DNA of 64,000 bases from Streptomyces europaeiscabiei (GCF_036346855.1 NZ_CP107841.1:5460001-5524000); one strand, 5' to 3'; shown: positions 22,972 to 31,788, counted from the stretch's first letter. Notes: a model not told the origin generated them from the sequence alone. A program made the numbers and translations.

Positions 22972-23187
22972 TCAGGAGGACTGGTCAGACCCTCCGAGGG
23001 TCGTGCTGTCGCCGGTGCTGCGCGAGCCGGAGCCGCGGCTCGCCTTGCGGGTCAGCTCGCCGCCGAGGAGGGTCGCGGTGGCCACGCCACGCACCCAGCG
23101 CGGGGCGTCCCCCCGAGCAGCCCAGAAGACGCAGACGCAGCCGCCGATGACGAGCAGGACGACGACGGACAGTATGAGCACGAGCAT
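22972..23187 (-). CDS. Small single-span membrane protein
   Basis: 71 residues. The first 25 residues are one hydrophobic helix (MLVLILSVVVLLVIGGCVCV), followed by a basic cytoplasmic-type segment and a Ser/Gly-rich tail (RGSGSRSTGDSTTLGGSDQSS). GAGGGG precedes the ATG. No family is recognised. After the TGA the same frame stays open for another 33 codons with strongly Streptomyces-like codon use (see findings), so the original gene may have been longer. Small membrane proteins of this kind often assist partner complexes, but no partner is evident here. Confidence 0.6.
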   Translation of the reverse strand: MLVLILSVVVLLVIGGCVCVFWAARGDAPRWVRGVATATLLGGELTRKASRGSGSRSTGDSTTLGGSDQSS

Positions 23188-23235
23188 GCCCGACCCCTCT
23201 TCGTGTGATGGCCCGCGCCATCCTCTCAGAGGCGC

Positions 23236-24241
23236 CTACCGTGCTGTGCGCAGGTAGTCCAGGCCGACCCGGTCCGTCACCTCGTACGAGCTGTTCAGCC
23301 GGTGGACCACTGTCCAACGGCCGTCAGGCACGGCACCGGCGAACACCGATGCCGTTCCTGTGGCTCCGTTGTGCCAGATCAAGGGCAGTGGCCCCGTACG
23401 CTGCCATCCGGGTGCGGGTTCGCCGAGTGAGCGCTCGATCACGAGGCCGGTGAGCACCCGTGACAGGGTGCGGGGACTGGCCCACAGGCCGCCTGCGGGC
23501 AGGATGGCTCCCGACATGGTCCACGGTTTCGCGCTGCGCCCGAACGCCGTGGTCGGCACCAACCGGCTGTGCTGCGGGGGTCGGGCGCTCATCGCGTCGC
23601 GCGGCAGGCCGAGGGGGGCGAGTACGTGTACGGCGACGAGATCACCGTATTCCTGTTCCGTCGCCGCGGTCAGCGCCGCCCCCAGTACCGCGTAGCCGAA
23701 GTTGGAGTACTCCTCGCGCTCGCCGGCGGGGGCGCCGACGAGACGGTCGAGACCTGAGAGCAACTCGTGCAGCCGGTCGTCGGTGAACTTCCGGTACGGG
23801 TCCAGGCGGGTGGTACCAGGGGGCAGTCGAGGCAGACCCGAGGTGTGTTCAGCGAGGTGGCGCAAGGTGATACCGGTCCCTGCCGGGACGCCGAGCCATC
23901 GTTCGACCGGATCGTCAAGCGTGAGCGCACCTTGTGCGGCGAGCTGCTGCAGGATGGTTCCGGTAATGACTTTGGTGAAGGAGGCCACCTCCACGAACTT
24001 GTCGGGGTCGTGATGGCCGGTGAGGATCGGAGCGTCGTGGGAGCTGCCGATGATGCAGCTGGGGACGAGGCTCCGGGTCATTGATCTGCTGGTCACAAAG
24101 ATCAATTGAAGGCTTTCGCGCAGCCGTTGCCGAACCGGGTTCGCAAGAACGCGACAACCACGGTCCGAGGACCGACCAGAACGCGAGAGCCGTCGCCGCG
24201 ATCAGAACCACCAGTCCGACCAACCAACCGACGCACCCCAC
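23236..24241 (-). pseudogene. Beta-lactamase-family serine hydrolase, frameshifted
   Basis: The 289-codon frame (23236-24105) contains a full penicillin-recognising domain: SFTK (SxxK), EEYSNFGY (YxN), and HNGATG (HxG). Its start in that frame is poor. The other frame, from a GTG at 24241, provides the missing N-terminus (VGWLVGLVVLIAATALAFWS, a membrane anchor) and runs into DPEPRP, which would continue naturally as SCIIGSSHD of the first frame. Removing one C from the run of four at 24061-24064 would join them. So this is either a real frameshift mutation or a sequencing error. Intact, it would be a membrane-anchored DD-peptidase or esterase-like enzyme on the outer face. Confidence 0.75.
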
Positions 24242-24579
24242 ACTCCCTTTCCTTTCCTTTCCCTTCCTCTCCCTGGCCCGGTGCGCCTTTCCCTCCCCGC
24301 CCGCTGAGCCCTCAACGGTCTTGCCGGCCAGGGAATATGGCTTGATCAGCGCCGATGGGTTTCCCGGGTCGTTGATCGGCGCGTGGGTGAACCGGCGGGG
24401 GACACCGGTGAGCGAAGTGGCCGGCCGACGGGTGTGAAGCGCTCGTGGCTCAGCCGCCTGGACGCGGGTTCCCGGATCACCGTCCCGGTGACCCGGGGCC
24501 GGCGGGGCGATTGTGGACGAGCGCCGAAGTGGGGACCCGATCGCGAAGCCCTGCCGACGTCATCCGCCGGACGGGCCGC
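24242..24579. other. Intergenic stretch without a supported gene
   Basis: Begins with a pyrimidine-rich tract of CTTTC repeats near 24242-24262 and includes an 8-bp inverted repeat GCGCCGAT/ATCGGCGC near 24350-24385. Frames crossing it lack coding bias and recognisable motifs. Confidence 0.5.
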
Positions 24580-24768
24580 TCAGGCGCGCTGCCGCTCGCC
24601 CCGGCCGCGCAGGAGGCTGACACCGGCGCCGAGCGACACGATGCCCATGCCGACGGCGGTGGCCATGCCCTGCGCGCCGTCGACGACGAAGGGGGCGACC
24701 GCGGCGACGGTGAGGTTGAACAGGAACAGGAACCACAGGACGGGCTTCGAGCCGAGCAGGGCCTTCAT
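24580..24768 (-). CDS. Small two-helix membrane protein
   Basis: 62 residues with GAAAGGA before the ATG. Two hydrophobic helices, PVLWFLFLFNLTVAAVAPFV (about 9-28) and GMATAVGMGIVSLGAGVSLL (about 34-53), are joined by a short acidic loop (VDGAQ) and followed by a basic tail (RGRGERQRA), so both ends probably face the cytoplasm. Small proteins of this type are common in Streptomyces. No function or partner can be deduced. Codon use is normal for the genus. Confidence 0.7.
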   Translation of the reverse strand: MKALLGSKPVLWFLFLFNLTVAAVAPFVVDGAQGMATAVGMGIVSLGAGVSLLRGRGERQRA

Positions 24769-24924
24769 GGGGGTTTTCCTTTCGGAGGAGCCGGCGAGGT
24801 CCGCTCGACCTCGTGCCTCGACGATCCCGTCCGGCGGCCCTCGCCACGAGGGAGCCCTCTCCCGGAACGGGGGTGTAGCCGGCTACACCCCCGGGGTGTC
24901 AGTGGGGCGCAGTACGTTCCGGCC

Positions 24925-25533
24925 ATGGGCATCTATCTGGTGAGCGTCGGCGCGGAGCAATGGTTCGGTGGGGGCGAGGGCGACTGGGGGCATGTCGCCT
25001 CGGCGCTGGACGAGGAGCTGGGGCGGCGGGGGCTGCCGGCCTACGAGTCGGTGCCCGGGGAGGCGGCCTTCGCGCGTGGCTCGAAGCTGTCCTCGCTGTC
25101 CTTCGAGGAGAAGCTGATACCGCCGATGGACGGGTTCACCAGGCTGTGCGCCGCGCACCTCACCCCTGAGGAGACGGACACCCTCCTGGGCTGGACCGTG
25201 CTGGTGCCGTTGTCGCTCGACGAGGACATCCGGTTGGACGTCGAGGCCGGGTACGACTCGGCCGACGGCGAGCCCACCGTGGTCGTCGGGGCGCCTCAGG
25301 TGCTGGCCGCCGCGGAGCGGCTGGCGACAGTCGTCGAGCTGCCCGCGGAGACACCCGCGGTGTGCGGGAACCTCGAACTGACCATGTGGTTCCGGGACGG
25401 AGCGGCGAAGGAACTGGCCGCGACCCGGCCGGGCCCGTGGGCCGACGACCTCGACACGGCCTTCTACGTCGCCCTGTACCTGCGCGCCGCCCAGCACTCG
25501 ATCCGCCGCGGCTGCCCGATGATCTACTCCTGA
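24925..25533 (+). CDS. Conserved-looking cytoplasmic protein, unknown function
   Basis: 202 residues from the ATG at 24925. No signal or membrane helix. Recognisable segments are MGIYLVSVGAEQWF, a central DGFTRLCAAHLTPEETDTLL, VLVPLSLDEDIRLDVEAGYD, and a C-terminal AFYVALYLRAAQHSIRRGCP. It is acidic overall and compact, with a single late Cys. I recall similar proteins in actinomycetes without function. No good ribosome site is seen, so translation may be weak or the transcript short-leadered. It is convergent with the alpha/beta hydrolase gene across a terminator. Confidence 0.7.
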   Translation: MGIYLVSVGAEQWFGGGEGDWGHVASALDEELGRRGLPAYESVPGEAAFARGSKLSSLSFEEKLIPPMDGFTRLCAAHLTPEETDTLLGWTVLVPLSLDEDIRLDVEAGYDSADGEPTVVVGAPQVLAAAERLATVVELPAETPAVCGNLELTMWFRDGAAKELAATRPGPWADDLDTAFYVALYLRAAQHSIRRGCPMIYS

Positions 25534-25600
25534 CGCACGGGTACCGCCCCGGCCGTCGGGCCGGCGTCGCGAAGACGGTGGGCCTCTGAGACGGGCCACG

Positions 25601-25634
25601 CCTGCGGGGCCGTGCGGCGGCACGGCCCCGCAGG
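25601..25634. terminator. Bidirectional hairpin terminator
   Basis: A perfect 15-bp stem (25601-25615 with 25620-25634) has tetraloop GGCG. It lies between two convergent genes. Confidence 0.8.
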
Positions 25635-25661
25635 GTCGTCGACGAGGTCATCCCGCCCCGG

Positions 25662-27077
25662 TCACCCGGCCGTCCCCACCCTCCGCAGGAACTCCGCCAG
25701 CGTGTGCGTGGCCGTGTTGTGTGCCGTGGCGGCGAAGAGCGGGTCGAGGTGGTTCATGCCCTCGTCGGACTCGTAGGCGGCGTACGGGACACGGGACTCG
25801 GCGACGACGCGGCGGGCGCTCTCCACGGCGGTGCCTTTGTAGGCGCTGGTCTGGAAGGCGTAGAGGGGTATGTCGAGGCCCGGGGCGTGCCGCAGGCGCA
25901 GCCCGAGGGAGCGGGCGAGGTCGGTGTCGGCGTAGGCGTCGCTCACGTCCAGGTCGACGGAGAGCCGGGCGGGCCAGTACCACTCCCACACGCCGGGCAC
26001 CGGCCCCGCGTACGCCTCCGCGACCCGCCCGATCGGCGTGATCCCGTCATCGACCCACCCCCGTACGCCACTGGCGTCGGCGTCGGCCGCCAGGTGGCCG
26101 GAGTGGACGCTGATGTCGTTCGGCCAGCCGAACCCGGCGTCGACGAAGGAGCCGAGCAGCGCGGCGTTGGTCACCGGGAACGGCACCCGCAGCGCCTCCG
26201 GCACCCGGTCCTGCAGTACGGACCGCCCCTCGGGGTCGTGGTGGGCGTACCACCCGGCGAGCTGGTACCAGATCTGTGTGCTCTCCGCCCGGCTGCCGAG
26301 CCCGACCGCGCTGAGCGTCATGTCGAGGACCCGCCCGCCGGCGATCGCCGCGAGCCGCTCCCGCACCTCCTCCGGCGAGTCCTGTACGGGCGCTCCGCTC
26401 CCCTCGAACGCCCCGCGCACACCCCCGTCGAGGACCGCCAGCCCCACGAGGTCCCGGTACCCGGCCCGTCCGCCGAAGTCCCAGGCCGCGTACGCCAGCG
26501 CGCTGGTCGCACCCCAGGAGTGCCCGCCGAGCACGACCCGCCGCCGTCCGCCCGCGCGAGCGGCGAGCACGACACACCGCAGGTCGTCGAGGGTCCGCTC
26601 CAGCCCCCACCGCCCGAAGTACCCGGCGGAGGCGGGCTCCAGCGTCCGGTACCGCCCGTCGAGGTAGTACCCGACGGGATCCGGGTCCCCGCCCCCGAAC
26701 CCGCTCCGGTCGGCGAGGTTCTCCTCGCGCCGGTCGACGGCCCACACCTGGATCCCGGGCACCGAGGCCACCAGATCCCGAGCCATCAGCCGGAAGTCGT
26801 TCGCCGCCCCGAACATCCCCGGCACCAGCACCACCACGGTCCCCGCGTCCCGCGGCCCCACCTTCAGCACATGCACCCGATCACTTCCGACGGGCCCGCC
26901 CCCGGCCCCGACCGCGATCGGCACATACACCTCCCCGCCCCCACCGGCGGCCCCACGCCGCCCCTCCCCGGCACCGGCGGCCCAGGCGCTCCCGCCCCCG
27001 GCCCCGATCCCGGCCAGGGCCAGCCCTCCGCCCAGCCCACCACGCAACACCGCTCTACGCACCAGACGCTTCGTCAT
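25662..27077 (-). CDS. Exported alpha/beta hydrolase
   Basis: 471 residues from the ATG at 27077 (MTKRLVRRAVLRGGLGGG), AAGGAG about ten bases upstream. The N-terminus looks like a signal peptide with an RR pair, cut near SAWAA. The hydrolase fold starts around residue 75 (TVVVLVPGMFGAANDF), with the nucleophile elbow GHSWG near 195 and a likely catalytic His in EGMNHLDPLF near 440. LVGLAVLDGGVRG sits on the following strand. A large lid of about 170 residues separates core strands. It resembles secreted lipases/peptidases acting on hydrophobic substrates; no specific substrate is indicated. Confidence 0.8.
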   Translation of the reverse strand: MTKRLVRRAVLRGGLGGGLALAGIGAGGGSAWAAGAGEGRRGAAGGGGEVYVPIAVGAGGGPVGSDRVHVLKVGPRDAGTVVVLVPGMFGAANDFRLMARDLVASVPGIQVWAVDRREENLADRSGFGGGDPDPVGYYLDGRYRTLEPASAGYFGRWGLERTLDDLRCVVLAARAGGRRRVVLGGHSWGATSALAYAAWDFGGRAGYRDLVGLAVLDGGVRGAFEGSGAPVQDSPEEVRERLAAIAGGRVLDMTLSAVGLGSRAESTQIWYQLAGWYAHHDPEGRSVLQDRVPEALRVPFPVTNAALLGSFVDAGFGWPNDISVHSGHLAADADASGVRGWVDDGITPIGRVAEAYAGPVPGVWEWYWPARLSVDLDVSDAYADTDLARSLGLRLRHAPGLDIPLYAFQTSAYKGTAVESARRVVAESRVPYAAYESDEGMNHLDPLFAATAHNTATHTLAEFLRRVGTAG

Positions 27078-27315
27078 CTCCGGTCGTCTCCTTGAAAGTT
27101 GGGGGGCAACGACACATGGCCAAGCTTCCTCCGGCGTGCGCACGGACCGGTCACCGGGGCCTTGGAGCGGACGGTCTCATCCGCGGCGTCGACGACGCCG
27201 TGCACCGGTTCTACACCTCGGTCGTGGTCCACCTCGACCGTCCGGCTCCTCGGCGGGCCCCGTCGGCGGAACGGACCGTGACCGCCGTCGGCCGACCCGG
27301 GCCGCGGCCTGCGCA

Positions 27316-28494
27316 TCAGCCCAGGCGGACCGGCAGTTCCGGCAGTCCCCGAAGGAGGGCACTGGTTCGCCAGGTGAGGGTGTCGGGGGTGGTGGCGAGG
27401 GTGAGGTGGGGGTGGTGTCCGAGGAGGAGGCGTAGGGCGACGGTGGCCTCGGTGCGGGCGAGGGGGGCGCCGAGGCAGTGGTGGAGGCCGTGGCCGAAGG
27501 CGAGGTGGGAGTGGGGGCGGCGGGTGAGGTCGAAGTGGTCGGGGGCCGGGAAGTGCGCGGGGTCCCGGGAGGCGGCGGCCAGGGAGATCTGGACGGCGTC
27601 GCCGGGGGAGATCGGGGTGTCGGCGAGGACCAGGGGCTCGGCGGCGAAGCGTAACGCCGTGCCGTGGACGGGGGAGTTGTAGCGGAGGGACTCCTCGATC
27701 GCCGCGCCGCAGAGAGTCAAGTCTGCGCGCAGTGCGGCCAGTTGGCCGGGGTGGGTGAGCAGGCTGTGGACGGTCGCCGAGATGAGGTTGACCGTCGTCT
27801 CGTGGCCCGCGACCAGGATCAGGAAGGCCATGCCCAGGAGTTCCTCGGAGGAGAGGACTTCGGGGACCGTCGCCGCCAGCTCGCTCAACAGGGTGTCGTC
27901 CGGGGTGGCGATCTTCCGGGCCGTCAGGTCCGTGAGGTAGTCCGTGAGGGCCGCGGCCGCGCCTGCCGCCGCCTCCGGTGACGTCGGCATCACCAGCTCC
28001 GTCGACCAGTCGTGGAAGACGTTTCGGTCCGTGTCGGGAACGCCCAGGATCTCGCAGATCACCGCCACGGGAAGCGGGAGCGCGTACTGGCTCACCAGGT
28101 CGGCCGTGCCCTCGGTGGGCAGCTCCGTCAGAAGGTCTGCCGTGATCTCCTCGATCCGGGGGCGCAGGGCCGCCGTACGGGCGGGGGTGAAGTGCGCGGC
28201 GACCGACCGGCGCAGGCGGGTGTGGCGCGGCGGGTCGCTCTGGAGCATGTTGACGCCGATCGCGTGGCCACCGTCCGTGTCCCAGGCGGAGTGGCGGATG
28301 TCGTTGCTCAGCCGGGGGTCCGTCAGCGCGGCCCGAGCGGCGTCCCGGCTCAGCACCAGCCAGCAGTCACCCGTCTGCGGGATGTGCACCCGGTGCACGG
28401 GGCCCTTCGCGCGCAGGGTCGCGTAGACGGGGTGGGGGTCGGTCGCGAAGTCGTGTCCGTCGGGGGCCAGTTCGTCCAGGGTGGGTGCTCGCAT
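27316..28494 (-). CDS. Cytochrome P450
   Basis: 392 residues, the usual length for a soluble actinobacterial P450 of the CYP105/CYP107 type. Visible landmarks are the C-helix LQSDPPRHTRLRRSVAAHFT (haem propionate contacts), the I-helix ILVAGHETTVNLI with the oxygen-activating acid-alcohol pair (ET), EESLRYNSP (ExxR), and the Cys-ligand loop AFGHGLHHCLG. It would hydroxylate a small molecule using ferredoxin and NAD(P)H electrons. No ferredoxin gene is adjacent; the only one in the region is the broken copy at 30.6 kb. The ribosome site is weak. It is followed by a non-coding 240-base gap. Confidence 0.9.
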   Translation of the reverse strand: MRAPTLDELAPDGHDFATDPHPVYATLRAKGPVHRVHIPQTGDCWLVLSRDAARAALTDPRLSNDIRHSAWDTDGGHAIGVNMLQSDPPRHTRLRRSVAAHFTPARTAALRPRIEEITADLLTELPTEGTADLVSQYALPLPVAVICEILGVPDTDRNVFHDWSTELVMPTSPEAAAGAAAALTDYLTDLTARKIATPDDTLLSELAATVPEVLSSEELLGMAFLILVAGHETTVNLISATVHSLLTHPGQLAALRADLTLCGAAIEESLRYNSPVHGTALRFAAEPLVLADTPISPGDAVQISLAAASRDPAHFPAPDHFDLTRRPHSHLAFGHGLHHCLGAPLARTEATVALRLLLGHHPHLTLATTPDTLTWRTSALLRGLPELPVRLG

Positions 28495-28504
28495 GGCCTG
28501 GTCG

Positions 28505-28580
28505 TCGCCTTTCGGTTCGCGGTTCGAGGTTCGGCGGTTCGCAGTTCGCAGTTCGCGTGGTGGTGGGTGGTGGGTGGTAG
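28505..28580. repeat. GGTTCG / GGTGGTG simple repeats
   Basis: Immediately upstream of the P450 gene, GGTTCG-type hexamers (GGTTCGCGGTTCGAGGTTCG and following) recur about seven times. A short GGTGGTGGGTGG tract follows. No gene covers the 205 bases between the P450 and patatin genes. Confidence 0.6.
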
Positions 28581-28699
28581 GCGCCGTGCTGTGGGTGGAG
28601 GGGGCGTGCAGGGGGTGTGCTCCCGAACTCCGAGTTCTGAGGTGTAGGCCGTGGGTGGTGAGTCGCGGTTGCGGGTTCTCGGCTGCGGGTGCTGGGCTG

Positions 28700-29686
28700 T
28701 CAACGGTCCTCGGGTTCCCCCGCCGCGCCCGGCTGCGCGCGGCCGTGCCAGATCTCGGCTACGTGCCCTGCCGCCTCCGTCGCCTGCGCGTGGCCGGCGC
28801 GGGCCGCGGCAGGGCGGCGGGAGTCGGCGGTCATGTCGCGGCCCATCGCCCGGCGGGAGACGGAGTCCGGGGTGAGGAGGACCACGGCGGTGCCCCCGGC
28901 GGAGAGTTCGGCGGCCTGCTGCCAGGAGCTGGGGTGGGGGCCCACGGCCTTCGGGATCGGCGCGACGGCCAGGACACGTTCGTAGCCGCCGGCCAGGTCG
29001 ATGTTGGCGGTGGAGCGGCAGCCGCCGTCCAGCCAGCGACGGCCGGCCGCCGCGACGGGCGCCGAGACCAGCGGTACGGCACAACTGGCGGCCACCGCTT
29101 CGAGCAGCGTGACCTGTGAGGTGGCGTCGAAGGCGGTCACCTCGCAGGTCAGGGCGTCCACCGCGGTGATGCGCAGGCCTCGTGCGGGCCAGCCGCCTGT
29201 CGGGTGGGCCGCGCGAGTCGTGTGCGCTGGGCGAGTCATGTGTGGTGGGCGAGCCTCCGTCTGCCTGGTGCGCCCCGTCGTCTCTGCCGGTCCGCCGTCC
29301 TCAGCGCCGTGCAGGAGCGGCCGTAGGACGTCGAGGAAGCCGGGGTCGGGTTCGGGGTGGGCGGCCAGGGCGGCGCGGGCGAGGCGGCGTACGGAGCGGT
29401 CGGGGTCGCGGGACCCGAGGGCCGCCCGGAGGAAGCGGAGGGTCTGGGAGAGGGTGACCTTCATGGCGATCCGGTCGGCGCCGACGAGCTGGCGCTGGTA
29501 GATCTCGCCCGGTGTCTCGCCGGTCGCCAGCCGGGAGCCGAGGATCGCGCCCGCCGAGGTGCCGATGACGACGTCCGCCCGGTCGAGGTCGACACCGGCG
29601 TCCGTGAGGCCGGCGAGCACCCCGCTCATCCACGCCCAGCCGACCGGGCCTCCGCCGCCGAGTACCAGTGCCGTACCGCCGCCCAC
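28700..29686 (-). CDS. Patatin-like phospholipase
   Basis: 328 residues from the GTG at 29686, preceded by GGGAGG; the longer upstream frame is unlikely. Patatin fold: glycine-rich oxyanion loop LVLGGGGPVGWAW (about 4-16), nucleophile Ser in GTSAG (near residue 45), and the catalytic Asp in the RWLDGG segment (near 225). It has no signal peptide, so it should be a cytoplasmic acyl hydrolase acting on phospholipids or acyl esters. It is divergent from a TetR gene, which probably controls it. An inserted Arg/His/Thr-rich loop (about 150-170) is specific to this protein. Confidence 0.85.
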   Translation of the reverse strand: MGGGTALVLGGGGPVGWAWMSGVLAGLTDAGVDLDRADVVIGTSAGAILGSRLATGETPGEIYQRQLVGADRIAMKVTLSQTLRFLRAALGSRDPDRSVRRLARAALAAHPEPDPGFLDVLRPLLHGAEDGGPAETTGRTRQTEARPPHMTRPAHTTRAAHPTGGWPARGLRITAVDALTCEVTAFDATSQVTLLEAVAASCAVPLVSAPVAAAGRRWLDGGCRSTANIDLAGGYERVLAVAPIPKAVGPHPSSWQQAAELSAGGTAVVLLTPDSVSRRAMGRDMTADSRRPAAARAGHAQATEAAGHVAEIWHGRAQPGAAGEPEDR

Positions 29687-29814
29687 GCCGTACCTCCCGT
29701 GCCGTGTCCCGGAGGGGAACAGGGATGTGGGGAGTGCTCCCCGTTTTCTGGCTCGACGATAACATCGGGGCATCGGCACCGGGGTGGAGTCCCCGTTTAT
29801 CGCGGAGGATCAGG
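29687..29814. promoter_or_regulatory. Divergent promoter region, candidate TetR operators
   Basis: Between the patatin and TetR genes, GGGGAG-TG-CTCCCC (29729-29742) is an inverted repeat. A related CGGGG-N6-CCCCG lies around 29781-29797. CTCCCCGTTT and GTCCCCGTTT also form a direct repeat. These would suit a TetR dimer repressing both genes. Confidence 0.45.
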
Positions 29815-30507
29815 ATGACCGTCGGTGCGGGCCGTGCGACACCGTCGCCGCGGCGGCGTGACGCGCAGCGGAACCGGGAGCTGCTGGTGGCGGCGGCCCA
29901 CGAGGTGTTCACCGAGCAGGGCCTCGAAGCGCCGCTGGATGTGATCGCCCGCCGGGCGGGGGTGGGGAACGCGACGCTCTACCGGCACTTCCCGAGCCGC
30001 GCCACCCTCATCGAGGCCGTCTTCCACGACCAGCTCGCCGGCACGATGGCCATCGGGGACCGGGTCCGCGACGCGCCGGACGCCTGGACCGGGCTGCACG
30101 AATACCTCGGGGCGGTCTTCGACACGCTGGCGGCCGACCGGGGCACGAACGACCTCATGACCACGCACGTGCGGGGCGTCGACGTCCTTGAGGACGTGCA
30201 CGAGCACAATCGGCGGACCGTGGACCACCTGCTGGAGCGAGGCCGCGACGAGGGCACGGTCCGGGCCGACATCACCACCGACGACGTCCTCTTCGCCCTC
30301 GCCGCCCTGGGCCGTGCCGTCCCCGCACTCACCACCGCGACCGATCCCGACGCCTGGCGCCGCCCCTTGGCCCTCCTCCTGGACAGCCTCCGCCCGCCCG
30401 CATCCACGGCCACACCCCCGCCGCCCCTGCCCGGGTCAGCCCTCACCGCCGAGCAACTCGGAGACGTACTGGCTGAGTTGGGGCCGCATCGGGCGGCGAG
30501 GGGATAG
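29815..30507 (+). CDS. TetR-family transcriptional regulator
   Basis: 230 residues from the ATG at 29815 with GGAGGATCAGG upstream. The N-terminal DNA-binding domain (about 15-65) is typical: RRRDAQRNRELLVAAAHEVF, then VIARRAGVGNATLYRHFPSR as the helix-turn-helix. The rest is an alpha-helical ligand-binding and dimer domain. A Pro/Thr-rich linker (about 200-215) precedes the last helix. It is likely to repress the divergent patatin-like gene and itself; the inducer may be a lipid or drug. Confidence 0.92.
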   Translation: MTVGAGRATPSPRRRDAQRNRELLVAAAHEVFTEQGLEAPLDVIARRAGVGNATLYRHFPSRATLIEAVFHDQLAGTMAIGDRVRDAPDAWTGLHEYLGAVFDTLAADRGTNDLMTTHVRGVDVLEDVHEHNRRTVDHLLERGRDEGTVRADITTDDVLFALAALGRAVPALTTATDPDAWRRPLALLLDSLRPPASTATPPPPLPGSALTAEQLGDVLAELGPHRAARG

Positions 30508-30561
30508 CGGGCAGGGAGGCGGACGGGGGCTCGCCGAGGCAGGTGTCGGCGGGCCGGTGGC

Positions 30562-31046
30562 TCATGTCCCGTCGTCGAGGGTGACCGCCGCCGCCGGGCA
30601 GACCGCCGCCGCCTCGCGGACGGCCGGGTGGTGGGGCGGGGTGGGGGCCGGGTCGAGGAGTACGACGATGCCGTCCTCGTCCCGTTGGTCGAAGATCTCA
30701 GGGCGATCAGGACGCATTGGCGGGCGCCGCAGCATTTCGTCTCGTCGACGTGGACCTTCAGCAGCGCGGCCGTCTTGCCGATCACGTTCGCGGTGGTCTC
30801 GTGGCCGGCCGCCGGCAACCCCATGCCGGTGGCGAGGAGTTCGGCCTCGGTGAGCCGTTCGGCCGCCGGCGGCGCGGCGCTCTCCACGATCAGCACGCTG
30901 AGCAGATCCTCGCCCGGCTCGGCCCGCTTCGCCGCGACGAGTTCGGCCATGTACCGCGCGAGCTCCGTGAAGGTGGCCCGCGTCTCCTCCTTCGGGAAAC
31001 GGCTGACGTTCGGGAACGCGTCGGACCAGTGCGAGAAGCGGTCGCG
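30562..31046 (-). pseudogene. P450-ferredoxin deletion scar
   Basis: The frame begins inside a P450 (SHWSDAFPNVSRFPKEET), keeps the I-helix piece LPAAGHETTANVIGKTAALL, and then switches directly to the start of a 3Fe-4S ferredoxin (KVHVDETKCCGARQC). The haem-binding half of the P450 has therefore been deleted. One base is also missing in the ferredoxin around 30700-30703: CVLIA should continue as PEIFDQRDEDG, which appears in the next frame and runs to VCPAAAVTLDDGT. Neither protein can be made. Originally this was a P450 followed by its ferredoxin, on the minus strand and divergent from the MarR gene. Confidence 0.85.
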
Positions 31047-31047
31047 A

Positions 31048-31082
31048 GAGTGCATGATGCATCGATGGTGCATCATGCACTC
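31048..31082. promoter_or_regulatory. Perfect 14-bp inverted repeat, likely MarR operator
   Basis: GAGTGCATGATGCA and its reverse complement are separated by seven bases. Each arm also contains TGCAT/ATGCA half-sites. It lies between the MarR gene and the P450 remnant, where a regulator would control both directions. Confidence 0.7.
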
Positions 31083-31150
31083 TCCGTGCATGGCGCAATT
31101 TCGACGTAGGGTGAGGGGCCCATGGAGGCCTGACAGGCAGGAGGAGACCG

Positions 31151-31627
31151 GTGGATGCCCGAGAGGCGGGGGAGCGTATCGAGCGGGAGCTGTTGATCCT
31201 GACGCGGAACCGCGAGACGTCGACGCCCCGTGGCGTCCGCGGCGGCGGTGCCCTGGACCGCAGCGCCTACGTCCTGCTCACCAGACTTGAGGCCCAAGGG
31301 CCCATGTCCATCCCGGACTTCGTGGAGGCGTTCGGGTTCAACGCGTCCACGTTCACCCGGCAGACCTCGGCGCTCCTGCGGGAGGGCCTGGTGGAGCGGA
31401 CCCTCGACCCCGACGGGGGAGTGGCGCGCAAGTTCCGTGTCACCGACAAGGGGTCGGCGCGTCTCGCCGAGCAGCGCGAGGAGTTCGTCGTCGGACTCAC
31501 CGGTGTCATCGCCGACTGGCCCGCCGAACGCCTCCGGCGCTTCGTCGCCGACCTGGAGCGTTTCAACACCGACATCGAACGCGTCAGCGGACGTTCATGG
31601 CCACGCCCGATGGCCGACGAGCACTGA
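31151..31627 (+). CDS. MarR-family transcriptional regulator
   Basis: 158 residues from a GTG at 31151 with GGAGGAG upstream. Winged-helix core: RSAYVLLTRLEAQGPMSIPD, FGFNASTFTRQTSALLREGL as recognition helix, VERTLDPDGGVARKFRVTDK as the wing, and a C-terminal dimer helix. It probably binds the 14-bp inverted repeat 70 bases upstream and once controlled the now broken P450-ferredoxin pair. Such regulators respond to phenolic or other small ligands. It appears intact although its presumed target is dead. Confidence 0.9.
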   Translation: MDAREAGERIERELLILTRNRETSTPRGVRGGGALDRSAYVLLTRLEAQGPMSIPDFVEAFGFNASTFTRQTSALLREGLVERTLDPDGGVARKFRVTDKGSARLAEQREEFVVGLTGVIADWPAERLRRFVADLERFNTDIERVSGRSWPRPMADEH

Positions 31628-31688
31628 GGGGCAGGGGCACTGAGGGGCAGGGGCGCTGAGGCGCAGGGGCGCTGAGGCGCAGAGAGCG
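31625..31688. repeat. Four tandem 16-bp repeats
   Basis: CTGAGGGGCAGGGGCA and three near-identical copies follow the MarR stop codon. The copies differ at one to four positions. Confidence 0.75.
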
Positions 31689-31729
31689 CCGACGAGCACT
31701 GACGGAAGAGCGCCGGTGGGGACGGAGAA

Positions 31730-31757
31730 GGGCTGACCGCCTGGCAGCGGTCAGCCC
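31730..31757. terminator. Bidirectional hairpin terminator
   Basis: GGGCTGACCGC pairs perfectly with GCGGTCAGCCC around loop CTGGCA. It lies between the convergent MarR and zinc-ribbon genes. Confidence 0.8.
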
Positions 31758-31788
31758 CTGTGCAGCCGGTCGGTCGTACGGCCGTACG

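Noticed and set aside
24445..24579. Possible transposase-like or gene remnant in the gap upstream of the small membrane protein
   Set aside because: No recognisable motif in any frame; left as intergenic.
27092..27315. Plus-strand frame in the gap between the hydrolase and P450 genes
   Set aside because: Basic, Pro-rich translation without motif or clear codon preference; probably intergenic.
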